Shown here: piece after piece, positions 1 to 10,352 of the stretch | Numbering within the stretch: the stretch's first letter is position 1 | Layout: each line of letters begins with the position of its first letter | DNA from: Aquabacter sp040049275 | GTDB taxonomy: Bacteria; Pseudomonadota; Alphaproteobacteria; Rhizobiales; Xanthobacteraceae | DNA length: 64,000 nucleotides | Assembly (NCBI RefSeq): GCF_040049275.1 | Contig: NZ_JBDZDT010000004.1 | Location: forward strand, 558,001-622,000 | Reading direction: 5' to 3' | The notes under the pieces: generated by a model | What the model was told of the DNA's origin: nothing | Databases searched by the model: none | What the model saw: the letters and a program-made list of their open reading frames with translations, nothing else | Position numbers and translations under genes: made by a program

Positions 1-2
1 GG

Positions 3-275
3 TCAGCGGTAGTTAAAGACATTTTCCGCGGCTTGCCCGAGGATATTTGGGACAAGGGCGGAAATTTATCGAGGGTGGATCGGGCAGATTTCGATATCTA
101 CTTCGCCGGTGCGGTTGAGGCAATTGGGCTTTTATTGTGGCAGGCGCGGCGTGGGCATCCTGTTTCAATCGAGAAGCTTAGATCTATCCGCGCCGGATTT
201 CATCCGCCTCAGGTAATTTTGAGAATTACAGATGAGGAGGCATCTTTTATTAGGAAAGAGATGCGACTGGACTAG
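3..275 (+). CDS. Hypothetical protein, C-terminal part only
   Basis: The frame is open at the left edge and ends at a TAG at 273-275, so the real start lies outside the window; a TTG at 33 is only an internal possibility. About 90 residues are visible, with a hydrophobic stretch (AVEAIGLLLW) and a charged tail. I do not recognise the family and see no motif that suggests a function. The codons are more AT-rich than those of the convergent trmB gene, so this could be the edge of acquired DNA, but too little is visible to judge. Confidence 0.5.
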   Translation, partial: SAVVKDIFRGLPEDIWDKGGNLSRVDRADFDIYFAGAVEAIGLLLWQARRGHPVSIEKLRSIRAGFHPPQVILRITDEEASFIRKEMRLD

Positions 276-501
276 GAATATCGAGTGGTTAAGTCGGCCA
301 CGGCCGATAACGTGGCGAAAGTGCTGCGTAGGATTTCGTCACTCGGTTAAGGCGCCTGTGGTGCGAAAGGCGTATGCCGTGCACGAGCATCTTCCCAAGG
401 CGGCCACTTCTGGATTTTATGGGGAGTCCGTTAAGCGCAAGGCTCGGTGTCAACGACAATGGGCGGATAAAGCTCCGCTGCTGTAACGTGGCAGTTGCTT
501 C
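276..501. other. Gene-free spacer between hypothetical gene and trmB
   Basis: The spacer lies between two convergent genes. Short open frames occur on the plus strand, but none has a good ribosome binding site or a recognisable product. I see no clear terminator hairpin with a T-run. Confidence 0.4.
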
Positions 502-1266
502 CTATCCCTTCTCAAACACCAAATACGTCCCCCTTCTCCCCGCCTCCAGCGCCTTCGCCTCATAGCGCGTCCCCGGCCAGCCCTGAAACGGCGTGCGCCA
601 GTCGTCCGCCCGTTCCGCCGTCCAGCGGAAGGCCCCGTGGGCGCGCACTTCGCGGAGCGTCCAGTCCACATAATGGGGCACGTCGCTGGCGAAGCGGAAC
701 AGGCCGCCCGGCGCCAAGGCGCGGGCCATGAGGCTGAGGTTCTCCGCCCGCACGAAGCGGCGCTTCCAGTGGCGGCGCTTGGGCCAGGGGTCGGGATAGA
801 GGAGGTCCACGCGGGAGAGGCACCCGGCCGGCAGGCGCGCGAGCACGAGGGCCGCGTCATCGTCGAACACCCGCACGTTCGAGAGGCCGGAGGCGTCAAG
901 GTCCGTGAGGGCGCGCGTCATGCCGTTCAGGAACGGCTCCACCCCGAGGAACCCCGCCTCGGGCGCGCGGGCGGCCTCGGAGATGAGGTGCTCGCCGCCG
1001 CCGAAGCCGATCTCGAGGTTCAGCCGCGCGGGCGGGCGCCCGTCCGCGCCTGCGAACAAGGCGAAGGGGTCGGCGAGCTGGTCGAGGGAGAGGCGGTAGC
1101 GGCCGATGAGCCGGGCATGGGCCTGCGCCTGCAAGGGCCGCAGCGCCTTGCCCACCCGGCGGCCGTGGAACGAGGCGATCTGGCCGGTCTCGGGGTCCCG
1201 GCGCGGGCCGGGAAGGGCGGTGACGGGGTCGTTCGTTTTATCGTCCGCGTCGGGTTTCACGGACAT
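502..1266 (-). CDS. trmB: tRNA (guanine-N7-)-methyltransferase TrmB
   Basis: TrmB transfers a methyl group from SAM to N7 of G46 in the variable loop of tRNAs, in the cytosol. The 254-residue protein has the class I SAM-binding motif EIGFGGGEH (residues 85-93) and the TrmB signature YPDPWPKRRHWKRRF (157-171), followed by a conserved C-terminal FQGWPGTRYEAKA segment. The N-terminal 25 residues are variable, as is usual in the family. It lies downstream of metK, the gene for its cofactor, on the same strand, but a terminator hairpin sits between them, so trmB may have its own promoter. Confidence 0.95.
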   Translation of the reverse strand: MSVKPDADDKTNDPVTALPGPRRDPETGQIASFHGRRVGKALRPLQAQAHARLIGRYRLSLDQLADPFALFAGADGRPPARLNLEIGFGGGEHLISEAARAPEAGFLGVEPFLNGMTRALTDLDASGLSNVRVFDDDAALVLARLPAGCLSRVDLLYPDPWPKRRHWKRRFVRAENLSLMARALAPGGLFRFASDVPHYVDWTLREVRAHGAFRWTAERADDWRTPFQGWPGTRYEAKALEAGRRGTYLVFEKG

Positions 1267-1312
1267 GGAGACGTCCTGGTCATTCGGGTCGTACGAGGCC
1301 GTTATAAACGCA

Positions 1313-1338
1313 AAACAGGGCCTCTACGGGCCCTGTTT
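1313..1338 (-). terminator. Intrinsic terminator after metK
   Basis: A perfect 10-bp stem (AAACAGGGCC / GGCCCTGTTT) closes a 6-nt loop. Read on the minus strand it ends in a TTTTG run, just downstream of the metK stop codon. It separates metK from trmB. Confidence 0.75.
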
Positions 1339-1386
1339 CGGCAGTTATAGGTGACGTCTTCCGGGCGTCTGTGCGGTGGCTTTGTG

Positions 1387-2580
1387 TCAGGCCACCGCCG
1401 CCTTGAGGGCGTCCGCAATGTCGGTCTTCTCCCAGGAGAAGCCGCCGTCCGCTTCCGGCGCCCGGCCGAAATGGCCGTAGGCGGAGGTGCGGGCATAGAT
1501 GGCCTGGTTGAGGTTCAGGTGCTCGCGGATGCCGCGGGGGCGCAGGTTCACCACCTCGCGCAGCACCTTCTCGAGCTTGGCCTCTTCCACCTGCCCCGTG
1601 CCGTGCAGGTCCACATAGACCGCCAGTGGATCCGAGACGCCGATGGCGTAGGCGAGCTGGATCGTCGCGCGGTCCGCAAGTCCAGCGGCCACAACGTTTT
1701 TCGCGAGATACCGGGCGGCATAGGCGGCCGAGCGGTCCACCTTCGTGGGGTCCTTGCCGGAGAACGCGCCGCCGCCGTGCGGGGCCGCGCCGCCGTAGGT
1801 GTCCACGATGATCTTGCGCCCGGTGAGGCCGCAATCGCCGTCCGGCCCGCCGATCACGAACTTGCCCGTGGGGTTCACGTGCCAGAGCGTCTCGGGGGAG
1901 ATCCAGCCCTCGGGCAAAGCCTTGCGGATATAGGGTTCCACGATGGAGTGGACGTCCTGGGAGGAGAGGTGCTCGTCCAAATGCTGGGTGGAGAGGACGA
2001 TCTGCGTCACCCCCACCGGCTTGCCGTTCTCATAGCGCACGGTGACCTGGCTCTTGGCGTCCGGGCCGAGCGCCTTGGTCTCGCCGGTGCGGCGGGCATC
2101 CGAGAGCACTTTCAGGATCTTATGGGCATAATAGATGGGCGCCGGCATCAGCTCGGGGGTCTCGCGGACCGCATAGCCGAACATGATGCCCTGGTCGCCC
2201 GCGCCCTCATCCTTGTTGCCGGCAATGTCCACGCCCTGGGCGATGTCCGCCGACTGGGCGTGCAGCAGCACCTCAATCTCGGCATTCTCCCAGTGGAAGC
2301 CGTCCTGCTCGTAGCCGATGTCGCGGATGGCGACCCGGGCGAGGTGGGAGATCAGGTCCTTGGTGATGGTGGACGGCCCGCGGGTCTCGCCGGCGATCAC
2401 CACCCGGTTGGTGGTGGCCAGCGTCTCGCAGGCCACGCGCACCTGGGAGGGGTCGAAGCCTTGTTCCTTCGAGGTGCGGAAGAAGGCGTCCACAACCTCG
2501 TCGGAAATACGGTCGCACACCTTGTCCGGGTGTCCCTCGGAAACCGACTCGCTGGTAAAAAGGTATGACGACCGCGCCAT
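1387..2580 (-). CDS. metK: S-adenosylmethionine synthetase
   Basis: MetK makes S-adenosylmethionine from methionine and ATP. From the chosen ATG at 2578-2580 the protein has 397 residues and begins MARSSYLFTSESV, the usual MetK N-terminus; the longer frame starting upstream adds 30 residues unlike the family, and GAGGGAAG sits just before the chosen start. Signatures are GHPDKVCD (16-23), GAGDQG (127-132) and GGGAFSGKDPTKVDRS (270-285). It lies between praR and trmB, a conserved order in this group. I see no convincing SAM riboswitch in the short leader. Confidence 0.96.
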   Translation of the reverse strand: MARSSYLFTSESVSEGHPDKVCDRISDEVVDAFFRTSKEQGFDPSQVRVACETLATTNRVVIAGETRGPSTITKDLISHLARVAIRDIGYEQDGFHWENAEIEVLLHAQSADIAQGVDIAGNKDEGAGDQGIMFGYAVRETPELMPAPIYYAHKILKVLSDARRTGETKALGPDAKSQVTVRYENGKPVGVTQIVLSTQHLDEHLSSQDVHSIVEPYIRKALPEGWISPETLWHVNPTGKFVIGGPDGDCGLTGRKIIVDTYGGAAPHGGGAFSGKDPTKVDRSAAYAARYLAKNVVAAGLADRATIQLAYAIGVSDPLAVYVDLHGTGQVEEAKLEKVLREVVNLRPRGIREHLNLNQAIYARTSAYGHFGRAPEADGGFSWEKTDIADALKAAVA

Positions 2581-2666
2581 CTGCTTCCCTCGCGCCCTTG
2601 GGGCTGATGGCAAGCTTTTGGCAAACGCGCGCAAGCCGGTCAAGACCGGCTCGGCGGACGCGTTTG

Positions 2667-3092
2667 TCAAACCGAACTTGGCGTGTCGGCAACTTCCTCT
2701 CCGGCGATGGCGGAAACGAGGTCGACAATGCGGCGACGGATCTTTCCATCGGAGATGCGCATGAAGCTCCGCGTCAGGGCCAGCCCGTCGGATGTGGCCA
2801 GGAAGTCGTTGACGAAGGTGGGAGAGGCGGCTTCGCCGAATCCCTCCTGCTCCGGCCCGTAGGCCGGCGCGCCTTCGAAGAAGAACGCCACGGGCACACC
2901 CAGCACCACAGAGATCTGCTGCAGCCGGCTGGCACCGATGCGATTGGTGCCTTTCTCGTACTTTTGGATCTGCTGGAAGGTGATGCCCAGGCTTTCACCC
3001 AGCTTTTCCTGGCTCATTCCAACCATCATGCGCCGCATTCGAACGCGGCTGCCAACATGCTTGTCGATAGGATTCGGCGCCTTCTTGGCCAT
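2667..3092 (-). CDS. praR: XRE-family transcriptional regulator, PraR-like
   Basis: This is a 141-residue DNA-binding protein with a Cro/CI-type helix-turn-helix (about residues 18-70, including GMSQEKLGESLGITFQQIQK) and a C-terminal helical part. The ATG at 3090-3092 follows GGAGAG and gives MAKKAPNPIDKHVG; the longer frame adds residues not expected in the family. Regulators of this type between lnt and metK are known as PraR/PhrR in Azorhizobium and Rhizobium, where PraR represses reb genes or affects quorum sensing and biofilm formation. The family call is firm from sequence; the PraR identity rests on gene order and remembered similarity. Confidence 0.8.
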   Translation of the reverse strand: MAKKAPNPIDKHVGSRVRMRRMMVGMSQEKLGESLGITFQQIQKYEKGTNRIGASRLQQISVVLGVPVAFFFEGAPAYGPEQEGFGEAASPTFVNDFLATSDGLALTRSFMRISDGKIRRRIVDLVSAIAGEEVADTPSSV

Positions 3093-3194
3093 GGTCTCTC
3101 CGGCTAAATCGGAAAAGAATGTAAACTTCGCAAAGCGAAGGCTGCCCTGACGCCGGCCAAGATACGCATTCGTGAATGTAGCGTCGATCAACTT

Positions 3195-4814
3195 CTACGT
3201 GTGTTTTTTGGGTGAATTAAATTGCACAGCGGCGAGCGCCGCCAAGCTCAAGACCATGAGGTATAAGGCGCCAAACGGTGCCGCCCCATAGTGTGCCGCC
3301 AGCGGAAGCTGTTCTAGAGCCGACGGCAGATCCGCGTCCAAGTTGCCTTTCTCGCCAAGCGGCAAAACTGCGACCATGCGCCCCAGAGGATCGATCACGG
3401 CCGAGATCCCCGTATTGGCGGCGCGCACCAGGGGCAGGCCCTCCTCGATGGCCCGCAGACGCGCCTGCAGGAAATGCTGATGGGGCCCAGGCGTTTCGCC
3501 GAACCAGGCATCATTGGTCAGATTGAGGAGGAATCCAGGGCGTTCACCCGCGGGCACGACGGCGTGGGGAAACACCGCCTCATAGCAGACAAGCGGCGCC
3601 GCGCGCGGGGCGCCGGGGATATCGAGCGGCACCAGCTGCGTGCCCGAGGCAAAGCCCCCACGTTGCCGGGTGATCTGCTCAAGCCCCAGAGATTCAAGGG
3701 TTTTCTGGAAGGGCAGATACTCGCCGAACGGCACCAGATGCACCTTGTCCGTGCTCTGCCGCACGTTGCCGTCGGCATCGATCACCCGGATGGAATTGAA
3801 GAAGAAGGAGGTCTGCCCGGGGGGCGGCGGGCCATATCGAGCCGCCCCCGTCACCAGGGTGACGTTGTCCGGCAAGGTCGCCGCGATGCGCTCGCGCGCC
3901 CACGGCTCGCGCTCATAGATGAAGGGGAATGCGGATTCCGGCCAGACCAGGAGGGACACATCCGCAAGACCGCGAGGATACACAGCGCTCGGTTGTGCAC
4001 TCAGGGCGAGATAATCGTCGAGGATTCGGTGGCGCTCGCCATAGGCGAACTTGCGATCCTGCGGCAGGGCGGGCTGCATGATGCGCAGGTGCACGCCCGG
4101 CACCGTGCCGATGTCCTGCGTGAGGCGCTGGGCGCCCCAGGCATAGGCGCACAGGAGCAAGGCGAGCGCGACGCCGGGCCAGAGGACGCGCTGGCGCACC
4201 GTGGCAGCCCCATCGGCCAGCAAAGCGGGCGCGGAAAAGAGGAGGGTGGCCGCCAGCGTCAGGCCCCACAGGCCCACCAGAGCTGCGCTCTGCGCCAAGG
4301 CGAGAGGCTCGGCGAGCGCATAGCCGAAGCTGTTCCAGGGGAAGCCGGTGAGTACATGACCCCTCAGCCACTCGCTGCCCGTGAGACCGGCTGCGAGCGC
4401 GCAGATGCGTGCGGGGCCGGGGGACCAGAGGAGGCGCGCCAGCGCCAGTCCCAGGGCCGTGAACAGCGCGAGCCCCGCGGGCAGCGAGACAACGGCGAAG
4501 GGCAGCAGCCAGGCGAAGACGTCCGCCTCCACGAGGAAGGCATTACCGATCCACCAGAGGGAGGCGAGGAAATAGCCGAAGCCGAACCACCAGCCGATGG
4601 CGGCGGCAGCCCGCACCGCGCGCCAGCCAAGCGGCGGCGTCCCGTCGAGGAGGAAGACAAGGACCGGGAAGGTCAGGAACAGGACCGGCCACAGCCCGAA
4701 CGGCGGCGTGGACAAGGCGGAAACGGCGCCCACGCCGAACGCCAGCATCAGGCGCCGCCAAGCGCTGAGCCGGCTTATGAACGGCGCCGTCGCAATGATC
4801 TCGCCTGCGGTCAC
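3195..4814 (-). CDS. lnt: Apolipoprotein N-acyltransferase
   Basis: Lnt adds the third acyl chain to the N-terminal cysteine of lipoproteins in the inner membrane. The 539-residue protein has about seven hydrophobic segments in its first 230 residues, then a nitrilase-type periplasmic domain and a last membrane helix (about 510-530). The catalytic triad is visible: Glu293 in WPESAFP, Lys357 in DKVHLVPFGEYLP and Cys410 in VCYEAVFP. Its start overlaps the stop of the upstream CorC-like gene by four bases (ATGA), so the two are translationally coupled. Confidence 0.95.
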   Translation of the reverse strand: MTAGEIIATAPFISRLSAWRRLMLAFGVGAVSALSTPPFGLWPVLFLTFPVLVFLLDGTPPLGWRAVRAAAAIGWWFGFGYFLASLWWIGNAFLVEADVFAWLLPFAVVSLPAGLALFTALGLALARLLWSPGPARICALAAGLTGSEWLRGHVLTGFPWNSFGYALAEPLALAQSAALVGLWGLTLAATLLFSAPALLADGAATVRQRVLWPGVALALLLCAYAWGAQRLTQDIGTVPGVHLRIMQPALPQDRKFAYGERHRILDDYLALSAQPSAVYPRGLADVSLLVWPESAFPFIYEREPWARERIAATLPDNVTLVTGAARYGPPPPGQTSFFFNSIRVIDADGNVRQSTDKVHLVPFGEYLPFQKTLESLGLEQITRQRGGFASGTQLVPLDIPGAPRAAPLVCYEAVFPHAVVPAGERPGFLLNLTNDAWFGETPGPHQHFLQARLRAIEEGLPLVRAANTGISAVIDPLGRMVAVLPLGEKGNLDADLPSALEQLPLAAHYGAAPFGALYLMVLSLAALAAVQFNSPKKHT

Positions 4815-5788
4815 GCCCCCTCGCGTGCTGCCTGGGCCGAATCTTCGCGCGACGGGGGCGGTAGGATGCGGAGTTGCTTCACGCGGCGCGGATCGGCTTC
4901 CAGCACCTCGATGCGATAGTCGCCCGGCATAGAAACAATCTCCCCGGTGCGCGGCACGCGTGCGGCGAAGGTGATGACGAGCCCGCCCAGCGTATCCACC
5001 TCGTCCGCCACCTCGGCGGGGGCGAAGTCGGAGCCGAGGGCCTCGGTCACCTGATCGAGAGGCATGCGGGCGTCCACCAGGAAGCTGCCGTCCGGCTGCG
5101 CCTTGATGAGGGCTGCCTCATCGTCATGCTCGTCCTCGATCTCGCCGACAATCTCCTCCACCACGTCCTCGATGGAAACGAGGCCGTCGGTGCCGCCATA
5201 TTCGTCGATCACCAGAGCGAGGTGGACGCGCGCCGCCTGCATGGAGACCAAGAGGTCGCTGGCGGGCATGGAGGGCGGAACATAGAGCAGGCGCCGCACG
5301 AGGCCGGCATCGGAGAGCGACCGGGTCAGATCCACGGCCGTAAGGTTGATGTCCTTCGCCTCGACCTCGCTCTTGTCGGGGCGCACGCCGGCCATGTAGG
5401 CGAGGAGGTCGCGGATGTGGACCATGCCCACGGGGTCATCGAGGGTGTCGTCATAGACCACGAGCCGCGAGTGCGAGGCGCTGGCGAAGACCGCCATCAG
5501 CTCCGCCAGCGACACGTCCTTGTGCACCGCTACGATCTCGGCGCGCGATACCATGATGTCGCCGATGCCCACTTCCTTCAGGTGAAGGATGTTGCGCAGC
5601 ATCTTGCGCTCGGAGGGCGAGAATTCGCTCACCTCCTCGGCTTCTCCCGCTGCGGCATCCAGCACCTCCACCAGATCGGTGCGCAAGGACGCCTGCGGAC
5701 GAAAGGTGCCGAGGAGGGCACGCAATCGGTCGATGAAACTCTGCGGCTCCGAAGAGGCGGGGTCGCTCGACTGGTCGATGTTGGACAT
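4811..5788 (-). CDS. corC: CorC/HlyC-type CBS-domain protein
   Basis: This 325-residue soluble protein has an N-terminal variable part, a CBS pair (about residues 75-205, including IGDIMVSRAEIVAV and DEYGGTDGLVSIED) and a C-terminal CorC/HlyC transporter-associated domain. Proteins of this type are annotated as magnesium and cobalt efflux factors or hemolysin-like proteins; the biochemical role is not settled. It sits between ybeY and lnt, the order also found in E. coli (ybeZ-ybeY-ybeX-lnt), and overlaps lnt by four bases. No membrane segment is present, so it would work with a membrane partner or in the ribosome-maturation context of YbeY. Confidence 0.88.
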   Translation of the reverse strand: MSNIDQSSDPASSEPQSFIDRLRALLGTFRPQASLRTDLVEVLDAAAGEAEEVSEFSPSERKMLRNILHLKEVGIGDIMVSRAEIVAVHKDVSLAELMAVFASASHSRLVVYDDTLDDPVGMVHIRDLLAYMAGVRPDKSEVEAKDINLTAVDLTRSLSDAGLVRRLLYVPPSMPASDLLVSMQAARVHLALVIDEYGGTDGLVSIEDVVEEIVGEIEDEHDDEAALIKAQPDGSFLVDARMPLDQVTEALGSDFAPAEVADEVDTLGGLVITFAARVPRTGEIVSMPGDYRIEVLEADPRRVKQLRILPPPSREDSAQAAREGA

Positions 5789-5809
5789 GGTCTCCCTTTG
5801 GGGTCGGCC

Positions 5810-6316
5810 TCAAATGTCGGCGGGCATGGCGTAGGGATCGGAAATTCCGAGCCCCTGAAGGATGCGCCGCTCGGTGTCTTCCATCTCCTCCGCCTCGTCT
5901 TCGTCCTCATGGTCGAAGCCGAGGAGGTGGAGGGTTCCGTGGACCACCAGATGGACGAAGTGGTCGGCGAGGCGCTTGTCCTCGTCCTTCGCCTCGGCCT
6001 CCACCGTCTCCAGGGCGACGATGACATCGCCCAGCGGCACGGGCGTGACATCGTCCGGCACGTCGGCGGCGGGGAAGGAGAGAACGTTGGTGGGCTTGTC
6101 CTTGCCGCGCCAGTCGCGGTTGAGGATGCGGATGCGCGCGTCGTCGGTGAGGGTGACGCTCATCTCGAACGCCTCGCCCGGCTCCATCTCCGCGGCTTCC
6201 AAAAGGGCAGCGCGCACGGCCCGCTCGGCGAGCGTCCCGGCCTCGGGCAGCACGGCCCAGCCGTCCGCCTCGATGAGGACGTCCACCTCGATGCCGGGAC
6301 TTCGCGCGCCATCCAT
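5810..6316 (-). CDS. ybeY: Endoribonuclease YbeY, rRNA maturation factor
   Basis: YbeY is a zinc-dependent endoribonuclease involved in 16S rRNA 3'-end processing and ribosome quality control. The metal site HGTLHLLGFDH (residues 126-136, HxxxHxxxxxH) is intact. I chose the ATG at 6314-6316, one base beyond the phoH stop, giving 168 residues, the usual length; the longer frame runs through the end of phoH and its first 52 residues are a shadow of that gene. NVLSFP at about 77-82 is a second family signature. Confidence 0.94.
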   Translation of the reverse strand: MDGARSPGIEVDVLIEADGWAVLPEAGTLAERAVRAALLEAAEMEPGEAFEMSVTLTDDARIRILNRDWRGKDKPTNVLSFPAADVPDDVTPVPLGDVIVALETVEAEAKDEDKRLADHFVHLVVHGTLHLLGFDHEDEDEAEEMEDTERRILQGLGISDPYAMPADI

Positions 6317-6317
6317 G

Positions 6318-7409
6318 TCAGGGCCCCTTGGCCGCGGCGATGCGGGCGGCGTCATTGGTCTCATAGGCCGCGACGATGCGGCCGACCAATTCGTGGCGCA
6401 CCACGTCCTCGGCCTTGAAGTGGCAGACGCCCACGCCCTCGATCCCCTCCAGCAGCCGCACGGCCTCGGCAAGGCCCGAGGTCTGGCCGGCGGGAAGGTC
6501 GATCTGGCTGGGATCGCCGGTGACGATCATGTGGGAGTTCTCGCCCAGGCGGGTGAGAAACATCTTCATCTGCATGGATGTGGTGTTCTGCGCCTCGTCC
6601 AGGATCACGGCGGCGTTGGAGAGGGTGCGCCCGCGCATGAAGGCGAGCGGCGCGATCTCGATCTCGCCAGTCTGCAGCGCCCGCTCCACGAAGGCGCGGT
6701 CCATGAGGTCGTGCAGCGCGTCATAGATGGGGCGCAGATAGGGGTCCACCTTCTCCTTCATGTCGCCGGGCAGGAAGCCGAGCCGCTCGCCCGCCTCCAC
6801 GGCGGGGCGGGAGAGGATCAGCTTGTCCACCATGCGCCGTTCCAGAAGGTGGACGGCATAAGCCACCGCGAGCCAGGTCTTGCCGGTGCCGGCCGGGCCG
6901 GTGCCGAACACCAGGGTATGGCGCTTCAGGGCGCGGATATAGGCATCCTGCGCCGCCGTGCGGGCGCGCACGGGCCGGCGGCGGAGCTGGATCTCGTCGA
7001 AATGCTGGCGGTCCTCGGCGGGGTCGAAATCGAACAGCGAGCCCTGGGCCACCGCTTCGCGGATCGCCCCTTCCACGTCGCCCACGCCAATGTCGCGGCC
7101 GCGCTTCAGCGCCTCGTAAAGGTGCTCCAGCACCCGGCGCGCCTGCTCGCAGCCATCGCGCCCGCCTTCCAGGGTGACGTGATTGCCGCGCGAATCCGCC
7201 TTCACGCCCAGCTTGCGCTCCAGGAGCGCGAGATTGCGGCCGTAATGGCCGAAAAGCTGGGTGGCGAGGCGGTTGTCGTCGAAGGCGAGGACCACCTGGG
7301 TCGGCCCGTCCTCGCCCTGGATGGCCCAGGGGTCGGCGATGGCCGCGCGGGCGGGCGCCTGCTGTTGGGGAGGCGGTGGGCGGTCTTTTTCGACGCCGGA
7401 TCTGCGCAA
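6318..7409 (-). CDS. phoH: PhoH family ATPase (YbeZ)
   Basis: This is a 363-residue cytosolic ATPase of the PhoH/YbeZ family. The C-terminal PhoH domain carries Walker A GPAGTGKT (171-178) and a Walker B region AAVILDEAQN at about 260-270; the N-terminal 125 residues form a small RNA-binding-type domain. YbeZ works with YbeY in RNA metabolism, and the genes are adjacent here. The gene follows miaB after a 3-base gap and belongs to the same minus-strand operon. The proline-rich start (PPPPQQQAP) is variable in the family. Confidence 0.93.
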   Translation of the reverse strand: MRRSGVEKDRPPPPQQQAPARAAIADPWAIQGEDGPTQVVLAFDDNRLATQLFGHYGRNLALLERKLGVKADSRGNHVTLEGGRDGCEQARRVLEHLYEALKRGRDIGVGDVEGAIREAVAQGSLFDFDPAEDRQHFDEIQLRRRPVRARTAAQDAYIRALKRHTLVFGTGPAGTGKTWLAVAYAVHLLERRMVDKLILSRPAVEAGERLGFLPGDMKEKVDPYLRPIYDALHDLMDRAFVERALQTGEIEIAPLAFMRGRTLSNAAVILDEAQNTTSMQMKMFLTRLGENSHMIVTGDPSQIDLPAGQTSGLAEAVRLLEGIEGVGVCHFKAEDVVRHELVGRIVAAYETNDAARIAAAKGP

Positions 7410-7412
7410 CGC

Positions 7413-8831
<1,419 letters not shown>

Positions 8832-8922
8832 CGGCGCGACGCTCCCGTGACGCCAGCGCTTGTGATCCTCGTTTTCAAATCGTGTTCATTGGGTTTTACC
8901 GGCAAACCGGCGGTTTGGAAAC

Positions 8923-9849
8923 TCAGGGCTGCGTCATGCGTCCGGACAGGCTCGAGCGGATCATGGCGCGGACCTCCTCCTCGCAGGCGCGGGTGATGGC
9001 CTTGCGGTCCAATATGCCCTCCAGCGCGCGGGGTTCCCCATAGGTCACCTGCACGTCGATGGCGCCCTGCCGCAGCACTTCCATGAGGTGCGGGGCAAGG
9101 TCGAGGTCGCCGACCCAGGCGGCGATGCCGCGATGGGAGCGGCCCATGGGAATGCCTTGCAGCCGCACATAGGAGATGGCCATGGGCTGCACCAGCATCC
9201 GGCCGTGCGAATCAAAGGCTTCGCGCACCGCGCCCACCAAGGCCGTGCGGAAGGGCAGCACGATGTTGCCATCGCCCGATGTTCCCTCGGCGAACAGCAC
9301 CACCGGGTCGCCTTCGGCGAGCCGCGCGGCGATCTCCTTGTTCACCTCGCCGGTGGCGTGGGGGCGCTTGCGGTCCACGAAGACCGTGCGCTGGAGCACG
9401 GCCAGGAGCCCGATCACCGGCCATTTCTCCACCTCGCTCTTGGCGACGAAGAACAAGGGGTGCAGCGAGCCGATGACCGAGATGTCCAGCCAGGAGACGT
9501 GATTCGACAAGAGGAGCAGCGGCCGCCCTGTGGCCGGCGCGCCGGTGATCTTCACCCTGACGCCGATGAGGAACAGGATGATGCGGTGATAGAGCGCGGG
9601 GATATGCCGGCGCGTGGGCAGGTTCAGCTTCAGCGACAGCCATTGCAACGGAATGCCGATGGCGGTGACGAGGCCGGCGGCCATCATCACCAGGCCGACC
9701 CGGATGCGGTCCAGCACCCGCGTGGCCCGTGAGGGCTCGGGGCCGAGGTCCGGCATGGGGCTGGAATGGAAGATTGCGGCGAGCTCCGGGTCTTCGGGCA
9801 ATCGCTCCGGGCGCCCGGAAGCAGCAGAGCCGAAGGCGTCCTTGCTCAT
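8923..9849 (-). CDS. plsC: 1-acyl-sn-glycerol-3-phosphate acyltransferase family protein
   Basis: This is an inner-membrane acyltransferase of the PlsC type, which acylates lysophosphatidate or a related lysolipid. In 308 residues it has two hydrophobic segments (about 48-72 and 86-98), the catalytic NHVSWLD (HxxxxD) motif and the FAEGTSGDG and LPFRTAL substrate-binding motifs. OlsA-like proteins for ornithine lipid belong to the same family, so the exact acceptor is open. It overlaps the upstream fur-type gene by four bases, so the two are coupled. The N-terminal 45 residues are an uncharacterised extension. Confidence 0.85.
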   Translation of the reverse strand: MSKDAFGSAASGRPERLPEDPELAAIFHSSPMPDLGPEPSRATRVLDRIRVGLVMMAAGLVTAIGIPLQWLSLKLNLPTRRHIPALYHRIILFLIGVRVKITGAPATGRPLLLLSNHVSWLDISVIGSLHPLFFVAKSEVEKWPVIGLLAVLQRTVFVDRKRPHATGEVNKEIAARLAEGDPVVLFAEGTSGDGNIVLPFRTALVGAVREAFDSHGRMLVQPMAISYVRLQGIPMGRSHRGIAAWVGDLDLAPHLMEVLRQGAIDVQVTYGEPRALEGILDRKAITRACEEEVRAMIRSSLSGRMTQP

Positions 9850-10274
9850 GTTTCGTTCTCGTCCAGAGGGACCACATAGAGCTCCAGCCGGTGGCCGACG
9901 ATGCGGTAGCCGAGCTTGCGAGCGATCTCTTCCTGGAGCCGTTCGATCTCTTCCGAGCGGAACTCTACCACGTGGCCGCTGCGCAGGTCGATGAGGTGGT
10001 CGTGGTGCTCGTCCGGCACCGGCTCGTAGCGGGAGCGGCCGTCGCCGAATTCGTGGCGCGCGATGATGCCGGCATCCTCGAACATCTTCACCGTGCGGTA
10101 GACGGTGGAGATGGAAATGTTGTCGTCGATGGCGCTGGCGCGGCGGTGGAGCTCCTCCACGTCGGGATGGTCCTCAGCGGCGGTGAGCACCCGCGCGATG
10201 ACGCGGCGCTGGTCAGTCATGCGCATGCCCTTGGCATGGCACGCTTCCTCGATCGCGCTGATCTTCCCGTTCAA
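9846..10274 (-). CDS. fur: Fur-family metalloregulator (Fur/Mur)
   Basis: This is a 142-residue Fur-family repressor. It has a winged helix-turn-helix domain (about residues 1-85, including ISISTVYRTVKMFEDAGI) and a metal-binding dimerisation domain with HHDHLID. It lacks the C-terminal CxxC zinc motifs of E. coli Fur, as is common in rhizobial Fur/Mur, which often sense manganese. The start is a TTG at 10272-10274, supported by AGGAAGG about nine bases upstream. Position between rimI and plsC is typical of the order. Fur versus Mur cannot be decided from sequence. Confidence 0.88.
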   Translation of the reverse strand: MNGKISAIEEACHAKGMRMTDQRRVIARVLTAAEDHPDVEELHRRASAIDDNISISTVYRTVKMFEDAGIIARHEFGDGRSRYEPVPDEHHDHLIDLRSGHVVEFRSEEIERLQEEIARKLGYRIVGHRLELYVVPLDENET

Positions 10275-10352
10275 CGGTTCACGCCTTCCTTCTCCGCCGG
10301 CCCGGGTCGCTTATGGCGCCCCTGCGTGTCCACCGCAAGGCGGCGCGGCGCC

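Noticed and set aside
232..486. 84-codon plus-strand frame after the first gene
   Set aside because: It overlaps the end of the first gene, lacks a ribosome site and shows no recognisable sequence.
637..1350. Long plus-strand open frame opposite trmB
   Set aside because: It is an antisense shadow of a GC-rich gene; the product is Arg/Ala/Gly-rich with no family features, whereas trmB on the other strand is complete.
2581..2666. SAM riboswitch before metK
   Set aside because: The leader is short and I could not find the stems or conserved bases of SAM-II or SAM/SAH riboswitches.
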